A stretch of 64,000 bases of DNA from Thermodesulfobacteriaceae bacterium (GCA_025062245.1 JANXAD010000001.1:29508-93507), one strand, 5' to 3'. Shown: positions 8,658 through 18,398, counted from the stretch's first letter. Notes: generated by a model not told the origin, from the sequence alone. Numbers and translations: made by a program.

Positions 8658-9439
8658 TAGCCAACCTCTCCAAAATCTTCTGAAGTTAATTCTTCACAGG
8701 CTAATTTTACCCTCTCTATAGCAGAGTAAAACTCTTCTTCTATAGTTCTAACTCTTAAACCAAAGGCTTTTTGAAAGGCCTTTCTTACAATCTCACCTTT
8801 AAGTAAGGCATTTTCCCAACCAAATTCAGCATACTTTTGATTTACCACCTGATTAAGTTCCATAAGGGCTTGAGCTCTTTTTCTTCTTTCCTTAGCTGCC
8901 TCCTCCAAAGGAAGATCTAAAAACTGATCTATCTTAGAAACAAAATTTTCGTAAAAACTGGCAGGAAATCTACTATCATATTCCTCTATGGCAAAGCCAA
9001 AGGTAATAAAGATAGGATCTTTAAAATAGGTAAAAAGCTCGCTTTCCACTATCTCGGAATTTTCCTTTAAAATATCCATGTATAATCGATAGGCCTGTTT
9101 AGATTTTTCCTTTACATTAGGAGGCTTTTCTGTATTAAATTCTAAAATATAATGATAAAGACTTTCATCTACGATGATAGCTAAAATTTCTCTAGCTCCT
9201 AAATCTCTCATAGCTTCTAAACGATGTCTGCCATCTACTACATAATACTTACCATCCTTGGGAGCTACAATTATGGGAGTTAAAAAACCTAACTTTTCTA
9301 TGACCATTTCTAAGTGCTTTTTCAAGCTCTCAGAGATATCCCTTTGAAAGGGTGGAATAAATATTTCGTCTAATTTAAATAAAGCCAATTTAAGAACCTG
9401 TTTTTTGACAGGCTCTTCAAAGGTAGCAATCTCTTTCAC
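8657..9439 (-). CDS. ParB/sulfiredoxin-like N-terminal domain protein
   Basis: A 260-residue protein with a ParB/Srx-like domain at about 18-105: IFIPPFQRDISESLKKHLEM, then GFLTPIIV, then the signature VVDGRHRLEAMRDLGA. The remaining C-terminal part is helical and lacks a clear ParB DNA-binding helix-turn-helix, so it is not an ordinary chromosome-partition ParB. ParB-fold domains can act as CTPases, kinases or nucleases; none can be assigned here. The start is GTG with GGAGGGAG upstream. It lies 23 bp downstream of ftsZ and overlaps the Memo gene, so it is likely transcribed with the division cluster. Confidence 0.7.
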   Translation of the reverse strand: MKEIATFEEPVKKQVLKLALFKLDEIFIPPFQRDISESLKKHLEMVIEKLGFLTPIIVAPKDGKYYVVDGRHRLEAMRDLGAREILAIIVDESLYHYILEFNTEKPPNVKEKSKQAYRLYMDILKENSEIVESELFTYFKDPIFITFGFAIEEYDSRFPASFYENFVSKIDQFLDLPLEEAAKERRKRAQALMELNQVVNQKYAEFGWENALLKGEIVRKAFQKAFGLRVRTIEEEFYSAIERVKLACEELTSEDFGEVG

Positions 9440-9462
9440 ACCAACTCCCTCCTTTCACTAAA

Positions 9463-10587
9463 TTAATCGGCACTTCTTCTAAGAAAGGTAGGGATTTCCA
9501 GTAAATCCTCAGTAATAAAGTCTAAGGAAAATTTTTTCCTCCTTTCTTCTTTTCTTTTCAGAGATTCGTCCAAATAAATTAAACCTTCCTTTTCTGAGGT
9601 TGGGACTTTTTTATCTTCCTTTAATCCTGTAGCAATTACCGTAATCCTTAAAAGATCTCCTAAACTTTCATCAAAAACTATACCCCAAAAGACTTTAGCA
9701 TCTGGATGAAGTTCCTTAGAAATAGTAGAGGTAATAATTTGGGTTTCCTGTATAGTGAAAGTTTCAGGACTTACGGTGATATTTAAGATTAAGCCTTTAG
9801 CTCCAGAAATAGATAAATCTTCTAAGAGGGGACTGGAGATGGCCATTTGAGTTGCAATTTCTGCTCTTTCTTCACCGTGGGCCTCCCCCATTCCCATAAG
9901 AGCCAATCCTCCGCTTTCACCCATAACCATTTTTACATCTGCAAAATCAAGATTAATATAACCGGGTGAAAGAATTAAATCTGAAATACCCTTTACGGCA
10001 TAATATAATACATCATCTGCTTTTTTAAACATTTCAAAGAGTTTTTCCTGGGGAGCTCCTAAGGTAATTAACCTGTCGTTAGGTATAACTATCATAGTAT
10101 CTACATATTTTTTCAACTCTTCTAAACCCTCTTCAGCCACCTTCATTCTAAATCTTCCTTCAAAGGTAAAAGGTTTAGTTACTACCGCTACCGTTAAAAT
10201 TTCCATTTCTTTACATATTCGGGCTATTACGGGAGAAGCTCCTGTTCCTGTGCCTCCTCCCATGCCAGCAGCTATAAAAACCATATCGGCATTGGCTAAA
10301 CATTCTCTAATCTCCCTTTCACTCTCTAAAGCAGATTGTCTTCCAATTTCAGGATCCCCCCCTGCTCCTAATCCTTTAGTTAAATTTTTACCTAAATGAA
10401 TTTTAGTTGAGGCTAAATTTAAGCTTAAAATCTTATAATCGGTATTGGCTGCTATAAATTCCACTCCTTGAAGTCCCTTTTTTATCATATTTCCTAAGGC
10501 GTTTCCTCCTCCACCACCTACTCCTATAACTTTTATATTAGGTTGAATCTTTAAGTCTCCCTCTTCCCTAAAAATAGAATTAGCCAT
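9463..10587 (-). CDS. ftsZ: Cell division GTPase FtsZ
   Basis: Tubulin-like GTPase that forms the division ring, 374 residues. Visible are GVGGGGGNALGNMI near the N-terminus, the tubulin signature GGGTGTGASPVIA (about 111-123), and the T7-loop region around NLDFADVKMVM. The ATG is preceded by AGGAGGGAT. The C-terminal tail ends TEDLLEIPTFLRRSAD, matching the usual conserved tail (D-IPxFLR-) that binds FtsA and other partners. It is the last division gene of the cluster, 15 bp downstream of ftsA. Confidence 0.97.
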   Translation of the reverse strand: MANSIFREEGDLKIQPNIKVIGVGGGGGNALGNMIKKGLQGVEFIAANTDYKILSLNLASTKIHLGKNLTKGLGAGGDPEIGRQSALESEREIRECLANADMVFIAAGMGGGTGTGASPVIARICKEMEILTVAVVTKPFTFEGRFRMKVAEEGLEELKKYVDTMIVIPNDRLITLGAPQEKLFEMFKKADDVLYYAVKGISDLILSPGYINLDFADVKMVMGESGGLALMGMGEAHGEERAEIATQMAISSPLLEDLSISGAKGLILNITVSPETFTIQETQIITSTISKELHPDAKVFWGIVFDESLGDLLRITVIATGLKEDKKVPTSEKEGLIYLDESLKRKEERRKKFSLDFITEDLLEIPTFLRRSAD

Positions 10588-10602
10588 CTTATCCCTCCTA
10601 AG

Positions 10603-11817
10603 TTAAAATTTTGATTTGATTAATTCTTTAATTCTTTCCCAAAGACTTTTACCTTTGGATTTTACCTCAGCTTCAGTCTCTAAGGCACTATAGGCGTAAA
10701 GCAACAAACCTACTGCGGTGGCATACTGGGGATGATAAATCTCTTCAGTAAGGCCTGGAAGCTTAGGTGGATAACCTATTCTGGTGGGTAGATCTAAAAT
10801 CTGGTCTGCTAAATAAATTAATCCAGGGATAAGAGCAGAACCTCCAGTTAAAACTAAACCACTGGTAATTTTCATTTTGTCCCCAAAATTACTTAGTTCC
10901 GCCTCCACTAATTCCAAAAGTTCTCTTACTCTAAGCTCTAAAATTTCGGCTAAAACTTTTCGACTCAATTTTTTAGAGGGTCTATTCCCTATTCCAGGCA
11001 CCTCCACAATCTCCTCATCTTGTACCAATTCCTTTAAGCAAACCCCTGATTGAATCTTTAATCTTTCAGCCTCGGTTCTGGAAGTTCTTAACCCTATAGC
11101 TAAATCATTAGTAAGAAGTTCTCCTCCCACAGGAATAGAGGATACAAATCTTAAAACATTATCCCAAAAACAAATTATATCTGTAGTTCCTCCTCCAAAA
11201 TCTATAAGCACTACCCCTAATTCCTTTTCTTCAGGAGTTAAAACTGCTTCGGCAGAAGCTATTCCCTGAAAAACTATTCCCTCTATTTCCAAATTTAACT
11301 TTTCAAAACAGCGGATCAAATTCTGCAAAACCGAACGATTAGCTGTAATAAACTGGACATGGGCCTCCAATCTCATGCCTGTCATTCCTACAGGATGTAA
11401 AATCCCTCGGTGTTGGTCCACAATAAATTCTTGAGGAATAACATGTAAGATAGTTCTATCAGGAGGTAGTTCAATAGCTTGGGCAGATTCTAACACTTCT
11501 TGAACTTCTAAAGAGGTAACCTGTTTTTCCTTTAAAGCCACTACTCCCATTCCAGAAACAGTTTTAATATGACTTCCAGCTATACTGGTATAAACACTTT
11601 TAACATTTACCTTAGCTTGACCTTTAGCCTTTTCTATAGCACTTTTTATACTTAAAGTAGCTTCTTCTATATTAATAATTATACCTTTTTTTAATCCCTT
11701 AGAAGGAACTACTCCCATACCAGTAACCCAAAGTTTACCTTCCCTTTCCTCTCCTATCAAAGCACAAATTTTAGTAGTTCCTATGTCTACTACTAAAATA
11801 GCCTCTTCTTTACCCAT
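10603..11817 (-). CDS. ftsA: Cell division protein FtsA
   Basis: Actin-like ATPase that tethers FtsZ to the membrane, 404 residues. It carries the ATPase phosphate-1 motif VVDIGTTKICALIGE at the N-terminus, IDFGGGTTDIICF in the middle and VLTGGSALIPGL near the end. The C-terminus, SLWERIKELIKSKF, is an amphipathic helix, as expected of the membrane-targeting sequence. It sits between ftsQ (3 bp) and ftsZ (15 bp) in the standard order. Confidence 0.96.
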   Translation of the reverse strand: MGKEEAILVVDIGTTKICALIGEEREGKLWVTGMGVVPSKGLKKGIIINIEEATLSIKSAIEKAKGQAKVNVKSVYTSIAGSHIKTVSGMGVVALKEKQVTSLEVQEVLESAQAIELPPDRTILHVIPQEFIVDQHRGILHPVGMTGMRLEAHVQFITANRSVLQNLIRCFEKLNLEIEGIVFQGIASAEAVLTPEEKELGVVLIDFGGGTTDIICFWDNVLRFVSSIPVGGELLTNDLAIGLRTSRTEAERLKIQSGVCLKELVQDEEIVEVPGIGNRPSKKLSRKVLAEILELRVRELLELVEAELSNFGDKMKITSGLVLTGGSALIPGLIYLADQILDLPTRIGYPPKLPGLTEEIYHPQYATAVGLLLYAYSALETEAEVKSKGKSLWERIKELIKSKF

Positions 11818-11820
11818 TTT

Positions 11821-12549
11821 TTAACTCCTAAATTTAATTAAAGCTTTACCAAAAGGATAATCCATTCTTATTACTTCAATTTTTTCCATTAAGTTCTTTT
11901 CATAAAAATAAGTTACAATTCTATCCAAATTTTTATATAAAAATTGCCAGTCCTTTTCCATAATTAAAGGAAAATAGATTTTAACCTGATTTTTAGTAAT
12001 AAAAATAATACTATCTTCTTCTAAAATAATTTTAGAAAAACTTTCATATACTGGTAAATAGGATTTATTACTTTTAAGCCAACTCAAAAAGTTAAAAAAG
12101 TTTTCCCTAAATTCTTCATTTTTTATCTCTACTATAGGATAAAATAGGTAATCTTCAGGTAAAATACCACTTATTATTTCTCCTCTTTTACTTATCAAGA
12201 ATCCTTTATTATCTTTTATTAAAATAGCTAAGGGTTCCTTTTCTTTTACTTTTATCTCTAAAAGGCCAGGAAGATGCCTAATTACTAAAACCTCTTCTAT
12301 TCTGGGATGTTTCAGAAGTTTTTCTCTGATTATGGAGAGAGAAATTTTATAAAGCCTTTCTCCTCCTTTGAGTTCAGTAAATTTAATAATTTCTTCTTTG
12401 CTTATTTTATTATTACCAACTATCCTAATTTCCTTAAGTAAAAAGAGATCGGTAAAATAAAGTAAATAAAAAATAGTAAAAAATAAAAAGAAAAGCACAC
12501 CTCCACCAATTACAAAGGGGTTTTTTATCAATTTTTTTACAAGCTGCAT
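11821..12549 (-). CDS. ftsQ: Cell division protein FtsQ (POTRA domain)
   Basis: A 242-residue bitopic membrane protein. A short cytoplasmic N-terminus is followed by a transmembrane segment at about 12-33 (PFVIGGGVLFFLFFTIFYLL). A POTRA domain begins at KEIRIVGNNKISKEEII, and the FtsQ-type beta domain follows. FtsQ bridges FtsL/FtsB and the septal synthase FtsWI, so its retention matters given the degenerate ftsI here. It overlaps murB by 13 bp. Sequence identity in this family is low; the call rests on topology, the POTRA domain and position between murB and ftsA. Confidence 0.88.
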   Translation of the reverse strand: MQLVKKLIKNPFVIGGGVLFFLFFTIFYLLYFTDLFLLKEIRIVGNNKISKEEIIKFTELKGGERLYKISLSIIREKLLKHPRIEEVLVIRHLPGLLEIKVKEKEPLAILIKDNKGFLISKRGEIISGILPEDYLFYPIVEIKNEEFRENFFNFLSWLKSNKSYLPVYESFSKIILEEDSIIFITKNQVKIYFPLIMEKDWQFLYKNLDRIVTYFYEKNLMEKIEVIRMDYPFGKALIKFRS

Positions 12550-13451
12550 CCTAAGAACTTTACCTCCGGTTCTAAAAAGGTTTGAAATCTTAGGTAAACC
12601 TCTTCTTGAGCTTTTCTAATAAGTTCTAAAACGTCTTCAGCCTTAGCTCCTCCTAAATTTACTATAAAATTAGCATGTTTTTCTGAGATTTTAGCTCTCC
12701 CTACTTTGTATCCCTTTAATCCACAGGCTTCTATAAACCATCCTGCATAACAACAAGGAGGATTCTTAAAAACAGAACCAAAGGTTTTTTCCAAAAAAGG
12801 TTGAGTTTTCTTTCTCCTTTCTATGTAATTTTGCATTTTAGTCCAAATTTTTTCTTTCTCCTCCTTTACAAATTCCAGTTCAGCAGAAAGAATCACTCCC
12901 TCTTCTTTAAACCATCTATAACCCCAAAGATTAGAAGAAGAACTTACTACTTTAATTTCACCCTTTTGATAGAGCTCAACCTTTTTAACTACTTCTGAAA
13001 CGCTTTGATGGAAAGCTCCGGCATTCATCCGAATAGCACCCCCTAAGGTAGCAGGTACCCCCACCAAAAACTCTAATCCAGAAAAACCCTCTTTAAAGGT
13101 AAATCCGATAATCCTATTAACTAAAGTTCCTGCCAAAACCTTTACTCTTAACTTACTTTTTTCCTTCTCTATTACCTCTATCCCTTTAAAATTTCTTAAA
13201 TTGATTACTACTCCTTTAAAACCTCTATCCCCCACTAAAAGATTACTTCCTCCTCCTAAAATGAAATAGGAAAGATTTTCTTTTTCTAAAAGATTTAGCA
13301 AGTTAACTAAGTCTCTTATATTTTGGGGAAAAATCATTCTTAAGCATGGTCCTCCGATTTTGATAGTGGTATAGGGAGCTAAAACTTCCTCTTCTTTAAA
13401 GGGAATTTCCCACTTTTTTAAATATAAATCTAACTTTAATAAATCTTTCAT
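12537..13451 (-). CDS. murB: UDP-N-acetylenolpyruvoylglucosamine reductase
   Basis: FAD enzyme that reduces UDP-GlcNAc-enolpyruvate to UDP-MurNAc. It has 304 residues, the short type IIa size. Motifs are APYTTIKIGGPC, FILGGGSNLLVGDRGF for FAD, GLEFLVGVPATLGGAIRMNAG, the active-site serine region FGSVFKNP, and the C-terminal glutamate in FLEPEVKFLG. It overlaps murC (ATGA-type) and ftsQ. No ddl gene lies between murB and ftsQ. Confidence 0.96.
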   Translation of the reverse strand: MKDLLKLDLYLKKWEIPFKEEEVLAPYTTIKIGGPCLRMIFPQNIRDLVNLLNLLEKENLSYFILGGGSNLLVGDRGFKGVVINLRNFKGIEVIEKEKSKLRVKVLAGTLVNRIIGFTFKEGFSGLEFLVGVPATLGGAIRMNAGAFHQSVSEVVKKVELYQKGEIKVVSSSSNLWGYRWFKEEGVILSAELEFVKEEKEKIWTKMQNYIERRKKTQPFLEKTFGSVFKNPPCCYAGWFIEACGLKGYKVGRAKISEKHANFIVNLGGAKAEDVLELIRKAQEEVYLRFQTFLEPEVKFLGCSL

Positions 13452-14818
13452 TTCTTTAATAGGTTATGAAGTTTGTAAATATCTCCTGCTCCCATAGTTA
13501 CTATTACTTGTCCTGGTTCTACTATTTTTTTTAAGATTTCTACTGCATTGGGGAGGTCTTTGGTAAAAAAGGTGGGTTTATTACTTCTTAAACTATTCAC
13601 ATTTTCAAAAAGAGTTCTTCCGCTAATTCCAGGAAGGGGAGCTTCGCTGGCAGGATAAATTTCAGTTAAAATTAAAATATCCGGTTCCTTTAAAACTATC
13701 AAAAAATCTTCCCAAAGGGCTTTCACTCGAGTATAACGATGGGGTTGAAAAACTAAAAGGAGTTTTTTATCAGAATACATTTTTCTTAAAGTTGATAAGG
13801 TTTCTTCTACCTCCTTAGGATGATGCGCATAATCGTCAAGAAGATAACATCCTTCCCACTCACCCTTGAATTCCAATCTTCTTCCAACCCCTTTAAAATT
13901 CTCTAAAACCTCTAAAACCTTAGCTATGGGCAAGTTAAGTTCTAAAGCTACCCCTAGGGCTCCTAAAGCATTAAGCACATTATGGGTCCCAGGAACCCCT
14001 AATTTCATTTTACCTAAGGGTTTATCCTCCTTGTAAATTTCTACCAAAGGATAGGCTTTATCCTCAAGAATTTTACCTCTTAAAAGATTTTTCTCTAAAA
14101 ATCCATAAAAAAGAAAGGGCCCAAAAATTTCCTTAGAAATATCTTGGACTCCCTGATCGTCTCCGCATAGAATAACCTTTCCTTGAGCAGAACACCTTTT
14201 AATAAAATTAATAAAAGCCTTTTTAACGGCCGAAAAGTCTGCATAAAAGTCAAGATGTTCCCTATCTATGTTGGTAATCACCTCTATAAAGGGGTTATAA
14301 CATAAAAAAGAACCATCACTTTCATCAGCCTCAGCCACTAAAAATTCGCTTTTACCCAAAACAGAGTGACTATTAATATTTTTAATAATTCCTCCTACTA
14401 TTACCGTAGGATTCTTCTTAAGAGCTATAAGGATTTCTGCGATCATAGAAGTGGTGGTGGTCTTTCCGTGAGAACCAGCTACTACGATACTTTTGGGATA
14501 CAAATTCATCACTTGAGAAAGCATCTGGGCTCTTGGAATTACCCACAATCCCATTTCCTTAGCTTTTACCAGCTCTACATTTTCTAAGGAGACCGCTGAA
14601 GAGTATACTACTATTTCAGGTTTTTCCTTTTCTAAGTGTTTTTTAGAATGCTCATAATACACTGTTATACCCTTTTTTTCTAAAATTTGGGTATACTTAC
14701 TTTGACTTATATCACAGCCTGTAACCCTATGTCCTAAGGTAGCCAAAACTAAAGCTAAACTACTCATTCCTACTCCACCAATACCCACAAAATGAATATT
14801 TCTCTTTTTCTCAAGCAT
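13448..14818 (-). CDS. murC: UDP-N-acetylmuramate--L-alanine ligase
   Basis: Mur ligase that adds L-Ala to UDP-MurNAc, 456 residues. The N-terminal Rossmann domain reads HFVGIGGVGMSSLALVLA; the ATP-binding P-loop is VVAGSHGKTTTTSMI; the central domain holds EADESDGSFL and NIDREHLDFY, and DDYAHHPKEVEETL lies toward the C-terminal domain. It is translationally coupled to murG upstream (8-bp overlap) and murB downstream (4-bp overlap). Confidence 0.97.
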   Translation of the reverse strand: MLEKKRNIHFVGIGGVGMSSLALVLATLGHRVTGCDISQSKYTQILEKKGITVYYEHSKKHLEKEKPEIVVYSSAVSLENVELVKAKEMGLWVIPRAQMLSQVMNLYPKSIVVAGSHGKTTTTSMIAEILIALKKNPTVIVGGIIKNINSHSVLGKSEFLVAEADESDGSFLCYNPFIEVITNIDREHLDFYADFSAVKKAFINFIKRCSAQGKVILCGDDQGVQDISKEIFGPFLFYGFLEKNLLRGKILEDKAYPLVEIYKEDKPLGKMKLGVPGTHNVLNALGALGVALELNLPIAKVLEVLENFKGVGRRLEFKGEWEGCYLLDDYAHHPKEVEETLSTLRKMYSDKKLLLVFQPHRYTRVKALWEDFLIVLKEPDILILTEIYPASEAPLPGISGRTLFENVNSLRSNKPTFFTKDLPNAVEILKKIVEPGQVIVTMGAGDIYKLHNLLKK

Positions 14819-15893
14819 TTTCCACCAAGGCTTCCATCTCTTTTATAATTATTTCTTCTGAATTTTCTACATAAAAATCTTCCATAGCTTTAGCCATATT
14901 TTTAAGCTTTTTTTCATCTTGAAAGAGCTCTTTAAGCAAAGAGTATACCCTATCGGGAGTTGCTACTTCCTGCCTTAAGTAAAAGGCTCCTCCCTTTTTA
15001 GCTACAATTTCTGCATTTCTTTCTTGATGATTTTTGGTGGCATAGGGGAAGGGAATAAAAAGGGCAGGTTTCCCTAAGGCAAAAAGTTCTGCTAAGGTAG
15101 TTGCTCCTGCTCTTCCCAAAATTAAATCTGCCTGGGCATAAGCCCAAGCCATATCTTCAATAAAAGAAAAAACCTTTATTCTCTCTAATTGTTCTTGAGA
15201 TAAAATTTTTAAGTACTCCTCCCTAACCCAATCCAAATCTTCTAAACCTGTTTGATGGATAACTAACAAATTTTCAAATTCAGCTAAAAGTTGGGGCACT
15301 ACTTTAAGGGCAAGTTGATTGATAAATCTGGCTCCCAAGCTTCCTCCTAAAATTAAAAGTCCCTTTCCAGAATGTTCTTTTTCCCTCCTTTTTTTAATTT
15401 CCCCTCTTACAGGATTTCCAGAAAAAACCACCTTTTTAGAGGGAAAAAATTTTTCACTTCCTGGTATACTAATAAAAACTTTATCTACTAATTTACTTAA
15501 TACTTTATTAGCTAAACCTGGTTCTAAATTTTGCTCGTGCAAAGAGGTTCTTTTACCCTTAAGTTTGCCTGCCAAAACTACGGGAAAGGAGATATAACCA
15601 CCTGTAGCAAAGATAATCTGAGGTTCTATAGTTTTTATAAATTTACAGGCCTTTAAAAAAGCCTTTATCATTTTGTAACTGGCTTTTATTTTATCTTTAA
15701 GAGCTCTGCCTAAGAATCCTTCTACCTCTAATTCTAAAACTGGAAAGGGTTTATTTTTTAAAATTAGACGTTCTATTTTTCTCGTGCCAGAAATAAAGTA
15801 AACCTCTCGTCCTCTTTCTAAAAGGCTTTGAGCTAAGGCTAAACCTGGAAAAATGTGCCCCCCTGTTCCACCTGCTACAATTAACCACCTCAA
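14811..15893 (-). CDS. murG: Lipid II synthase MurG (GT28)
   Basis: Membrane-associated glycosyltransferase that adds GlcNAc to lipid I, 360 residues. It has the N-terminal GGTGGHIFPGLALAQ loop, the acceptor-side ATGGYISFPVVLA and HEQNLEPGLANK, and the donor-site motif GRAGATTLAELFALGKPA with HQERNAE. It follows murD directly with a 4-bp overlap. In most dcw clusters ftsW lies between these two genes; here there is no room or remnant for it. Confidence 0.97.
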   Translation of the reverse strand: MRWLIVAGGTGGHIFPGLALAQSLLERGREVYFISGTRKIERLILKNKPFPVLELEVEGFLGRALKDKIKASYKMIKAFLKACKFIKTIEPQIIFATGGYISFPVVLAGKLKGKRTSLHEQNLEPGLANKVLSKLVDKVFISIPGSEKFFPSKKVVFSGNPVRGEIKKRREKEHSGKGLLILGGSLGARFINQLALKVVPQLLAEFENLLVIHQTGLEDLDWVREEYLKILSQEQLERIKVFSFIEDMAWAYAQADLILGRAGATTLAELFALGKPALFIPFPYATKNHQERNAEIVAKKGGAFYLRQEVATPDRVYSLLKELFQDEKKLKNMAKAMEDFYVENSEEIIIKEMEALVENA

Positions 15894-17296
15894 TGGTAAA
15901 CCTCTTTTTTATCTTCTAAAGCTCTTTCTTTAAAAAAAGAGGGAGCATATTTTAAAACCAGTTCTCTAAAAATTTCTCCTCTTTCTTGATAATCACTAAA
16001 TTGGTCAAAACTTGAACAGGCTGGGGAGAAAAGAACCGTATCCCCTGGTTGAGAAATTTTAAAAGCTAAGGCTAAAGCCTCAGCTAAGTTGTCTACCATG
16101 TAAGTTTCTGTTAAACCTTGAAGCTCTTCAGCTATAATATACTTAGCTTCTCCCATTAAAATAAGACTTTTAACCTTTTCTTTGATGAAAGCTGCCAAAG
16201 GTAAGTAAGAAGCTCCCTTATGTTTACCTCCTAAGATCAGAATTACAGGATAATTAACTGAATTTAAAGCCTGTAAAGTGGCATCCACATTGGTAGCTTT
16301 GGAATCATTAATGAAATAAACTCCTCCGAAGCTTCCAACAAACTCCAATCTATGAGGAAATCCTGTAAATTCTTTAATAAGCTTAGCTATACTCTCTTTG
16401 GAAGCTCCAAGCAAACGAGCTCCTAAACTACCTGCTATATAATTTAGTTTATTATGTATCCCTTTAAGTTTAAAGCCTAAAAAGGAAAAAACCTCTTCTC
16501 CCTCTTCCGTAGTTAACACGAATTCTTCTTCACCTTTCAAATAGGCCGAAAGATTTTTTTCCTTTCCAAAAAAGAGAAGAGTTCCACCTATCATATTTTT
16601 AAACTTTTCAAACCAGGATTCCTTATAAGGCAAAATGCTAAAGTCTTCTTTTCTCTGCTTTTCAAAAAGTCTATATTTATAATAGGCATATTCTTCTTCG
16701 TTACGGTATCTTTCCAAGTGATCAGGGGTTATATTTAAAAGAATTCCGATTTTGGGAAAAAAGTTTTCAATCGTTTCTAATTGAAAACTTGAAACCTCTA
16801 AAACTAATTTATCTACTTTAGCTTGAGATAAAACATATTCAGAAAGGGGAATCCCGAAATTAGCTCCGGTAAAGACTTTGTAACCTGAAAGTTTTAATAA
16901 TTCAGAAACTATGGAAGTGGTGGTGGTCTTTCCGTTAGTTCCAGTAATAGCAATAGTGTTTTCCTTTTCCTTTTCAGAGAGAAATCGCCAAGCAAGTTCT
17001 AATTCACTCCATACTGGTATTTCCCTTTTATAGCAAATTGCGTAAACTTCTCTTGGAACCCCAGGGCTTACTACAATCAAATCTGCAGAAAGCAAAGTCT
17101 CTTTCTTATGCCCACCTGTTTCAAAGATTACCCCTCCACTTATTTCAAAGGTTGAAATCAGAGAAGGGGGAAGCTCCTCTTTCTTTCTTTTTTCCGAAAT
17201 AATTACATTGGCTCCCTTTACTAAAAGAAGCCGAGTAGCTGCTATTCCACTTTTTCCATATCCTATTACTACTACCCTTTTATTTCTAAGATTCAT
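15890..17296 (-). CDS. murD: UDP-N-acetylmuramoylalanine--D-glutamate ligase
   Basis: Mur ligase adding D-Glu, 468 residues. The N-terminal nucleotide-fold motif is VVVIGYGKSGIAATRLLL, the P-loop is IAITGTNGKTTTTSIVSELL, the central motif LNITPDHLERY, and the C-terminal domain contains NDSKATNVDATLQAL and LILGGKHKGA. All standard catalytic blocks are present. It sits 25 bp downstream of mraY and overlaps murG by 4 bp. Confidence 0.97.
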   Translation of the reverse strand: MNLRNKRVVVIGYGKSGIAATRLLLVKGANVIISEKRKKEELPPSLISTFEISGGVIFETGGHKKETLLSADLIVVSPGVPREVYAICYKREIPVWSELELAWRFLSEKEKENTIAITGTNGKTTTTSIVSELLKLSGYKVFTGANFGIPLSEYVLSQAKVDKLVLEVSSFQLETIENFFPKIGILLNITPDHLERYRNEEEYAYYKYRLFEKQRKEDFSILPYKESWFEKFKNMIGGTLLFFGKEKNLSAYLKGEEEFVLTTEEGEEVFSFLGFKLKGIHNKLNYIAGSLGARLLGASKESIAKLIKEFTGFPHRLEFVGSFGGVYFINDSKATNVDATLQALNSVNYPVILILGGKHKGASYLPLAAFIKEKVKSLILMGEAKYIIAEELQGLTETYMVDNLAEALALAFKISQPGDTVLFSPACSSFDQFSDYQERGEIFRELVLKYAPSFFKERALEDKKEVYH

Positions 17297-17321
17297 GGTT
17301 TCCCTCTCTATCTTGTTTTTT

Positions 17322-18398
17322 CTATCTTATTTTTAAAGTACTTAAGGCTATTAGTCCACAAATCACAGAAACAATCCAAAACCTTATAACTACTTTACTT
17401 TCCTTCCAGTTTAAGAGTTCAAAGTGATGATGGAGAGGAGCCATTTTAAAAATTCTTTTTCCTTTAGTCAATTTGAAGTATCCTACTTGAAGAATAACGG
17501 AGAGAGCCTCCACTACAAAAACTGCTCCTGCAATAACCAAAATAAATTCCTGTTTAATCATCAAAGAGATAGCTCCTAAGGTAGCTCCTAGGGAAAGGGA
17601 ACCTACATCTCCCATAAAAATTTCTGCTGGGTGGGAGTTATACCAAAGAAATCCCAACCCTGCTCCCCCTAAAATAGCACAAAAAATAGCTAACTCTCCA
17701 GCATAGGGTATATAGGGAATAAATAAATAGTTAGCAAATTTAACATGTCCTGCTATGTAAGAAAAGACAGCATAAACCCCAGCAACCACACAAAAAGGAA
17801 CTATAGCTAATCCATCCAGTCCATCGGTAAGATTCATAGCATTAGAACTTCCCAGAATTACTAAAATAGAAAAAATTAGATAGCCTAAGCTTAGTTCTAA
17901 AAAAAGGTTTTTAAAAAAGGGGAAGTAAAGAATGGTACTATGATTTAAGTGATGATAAAGGATTAGATAAAATACTCCTACTAAAAGGACTTGGATAGCA
18001 AGCTTTTGTCTGGCCTTTAATCCCAAATTGTGTTTTTTCTTTACCTTTAAGAAATCATCCCAAAAGCCAATAGCTCCAAAACCCATAAGAGTAAAAAGAG
18101 CTAACCAAATAAAGGGATTAGCAAGATTGCACCACAGAAGAGTTGAAATAACTATACTTACAATAATAATTAATCCTCCCATAGTGGGAGTTCCTGTTTT
18201 AACTTGATGGTGAGTTGGCCCCTCTTCTCTTATGATTTGTCCAAACTGCTTTTCTTTCATGTATCTTATAAAAGGTGGCATCAAAAGATAGACTAACAAA
18301 AAGGCTGTTAAAGAACCGTAAATTAAACGGAAGGTAATGTATTTAAAAAGATTAAAAACACCAATCCATTCACTAAGATAATGAAGGTAATAAAACAT
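17322..18398 (-). CDS. mraY: Phospho-N-acetylmuramoyl-pentapeptide transferase
   Basis: Polytopic membrane enzyme that makes lipid I from UDP-MurNAc-pentapeptide and undecaprenyl phosphate. It has 358 residues with about ten hydrophobic segments. Signatures are THHQVKTGTPTMGGLIII, the aspartates in GFWDDFLKV, NLTDGLDGLAI, and GDVGSLSLGA followed by the HHHFE motif in MAPLHHHFELL. It overlaps the end of murF by 26 bp, so its N-terminus is encoded inside murF. Confidence 0.97.
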   Translation of the reverse strand: MFYYLHYLSEWIGVFNLFKYITFRLIYGSLTAFLLVYLLMPPFIRYMKEKQFGQIIREEGPTHHQVKTGTPTMGGLIIIVSIVISTLLWCNLANPFIWLALFTLMGFGAIGFWDDFLKVKKKHNLGLKARQKLAIQVLLVGVFYLILYHHLNHSTILYFPFFKNLFLELSLGYLIFSILVILGSSNAMNLTDGLDGLAIVPFCVVAGVYAVFSYIAGHVKFANYLFIPYIPYAGELAIFCAILGGAGLGFLWYNSHPAEIFMGDVGSLSLGATLGAISLMIKQEFILVIAGAVFVVEALSVILQVGYFKLTKGKRIFKMAPLHHHFELLNWKESKVVIRFWIVSVICGLIALSTLKIR

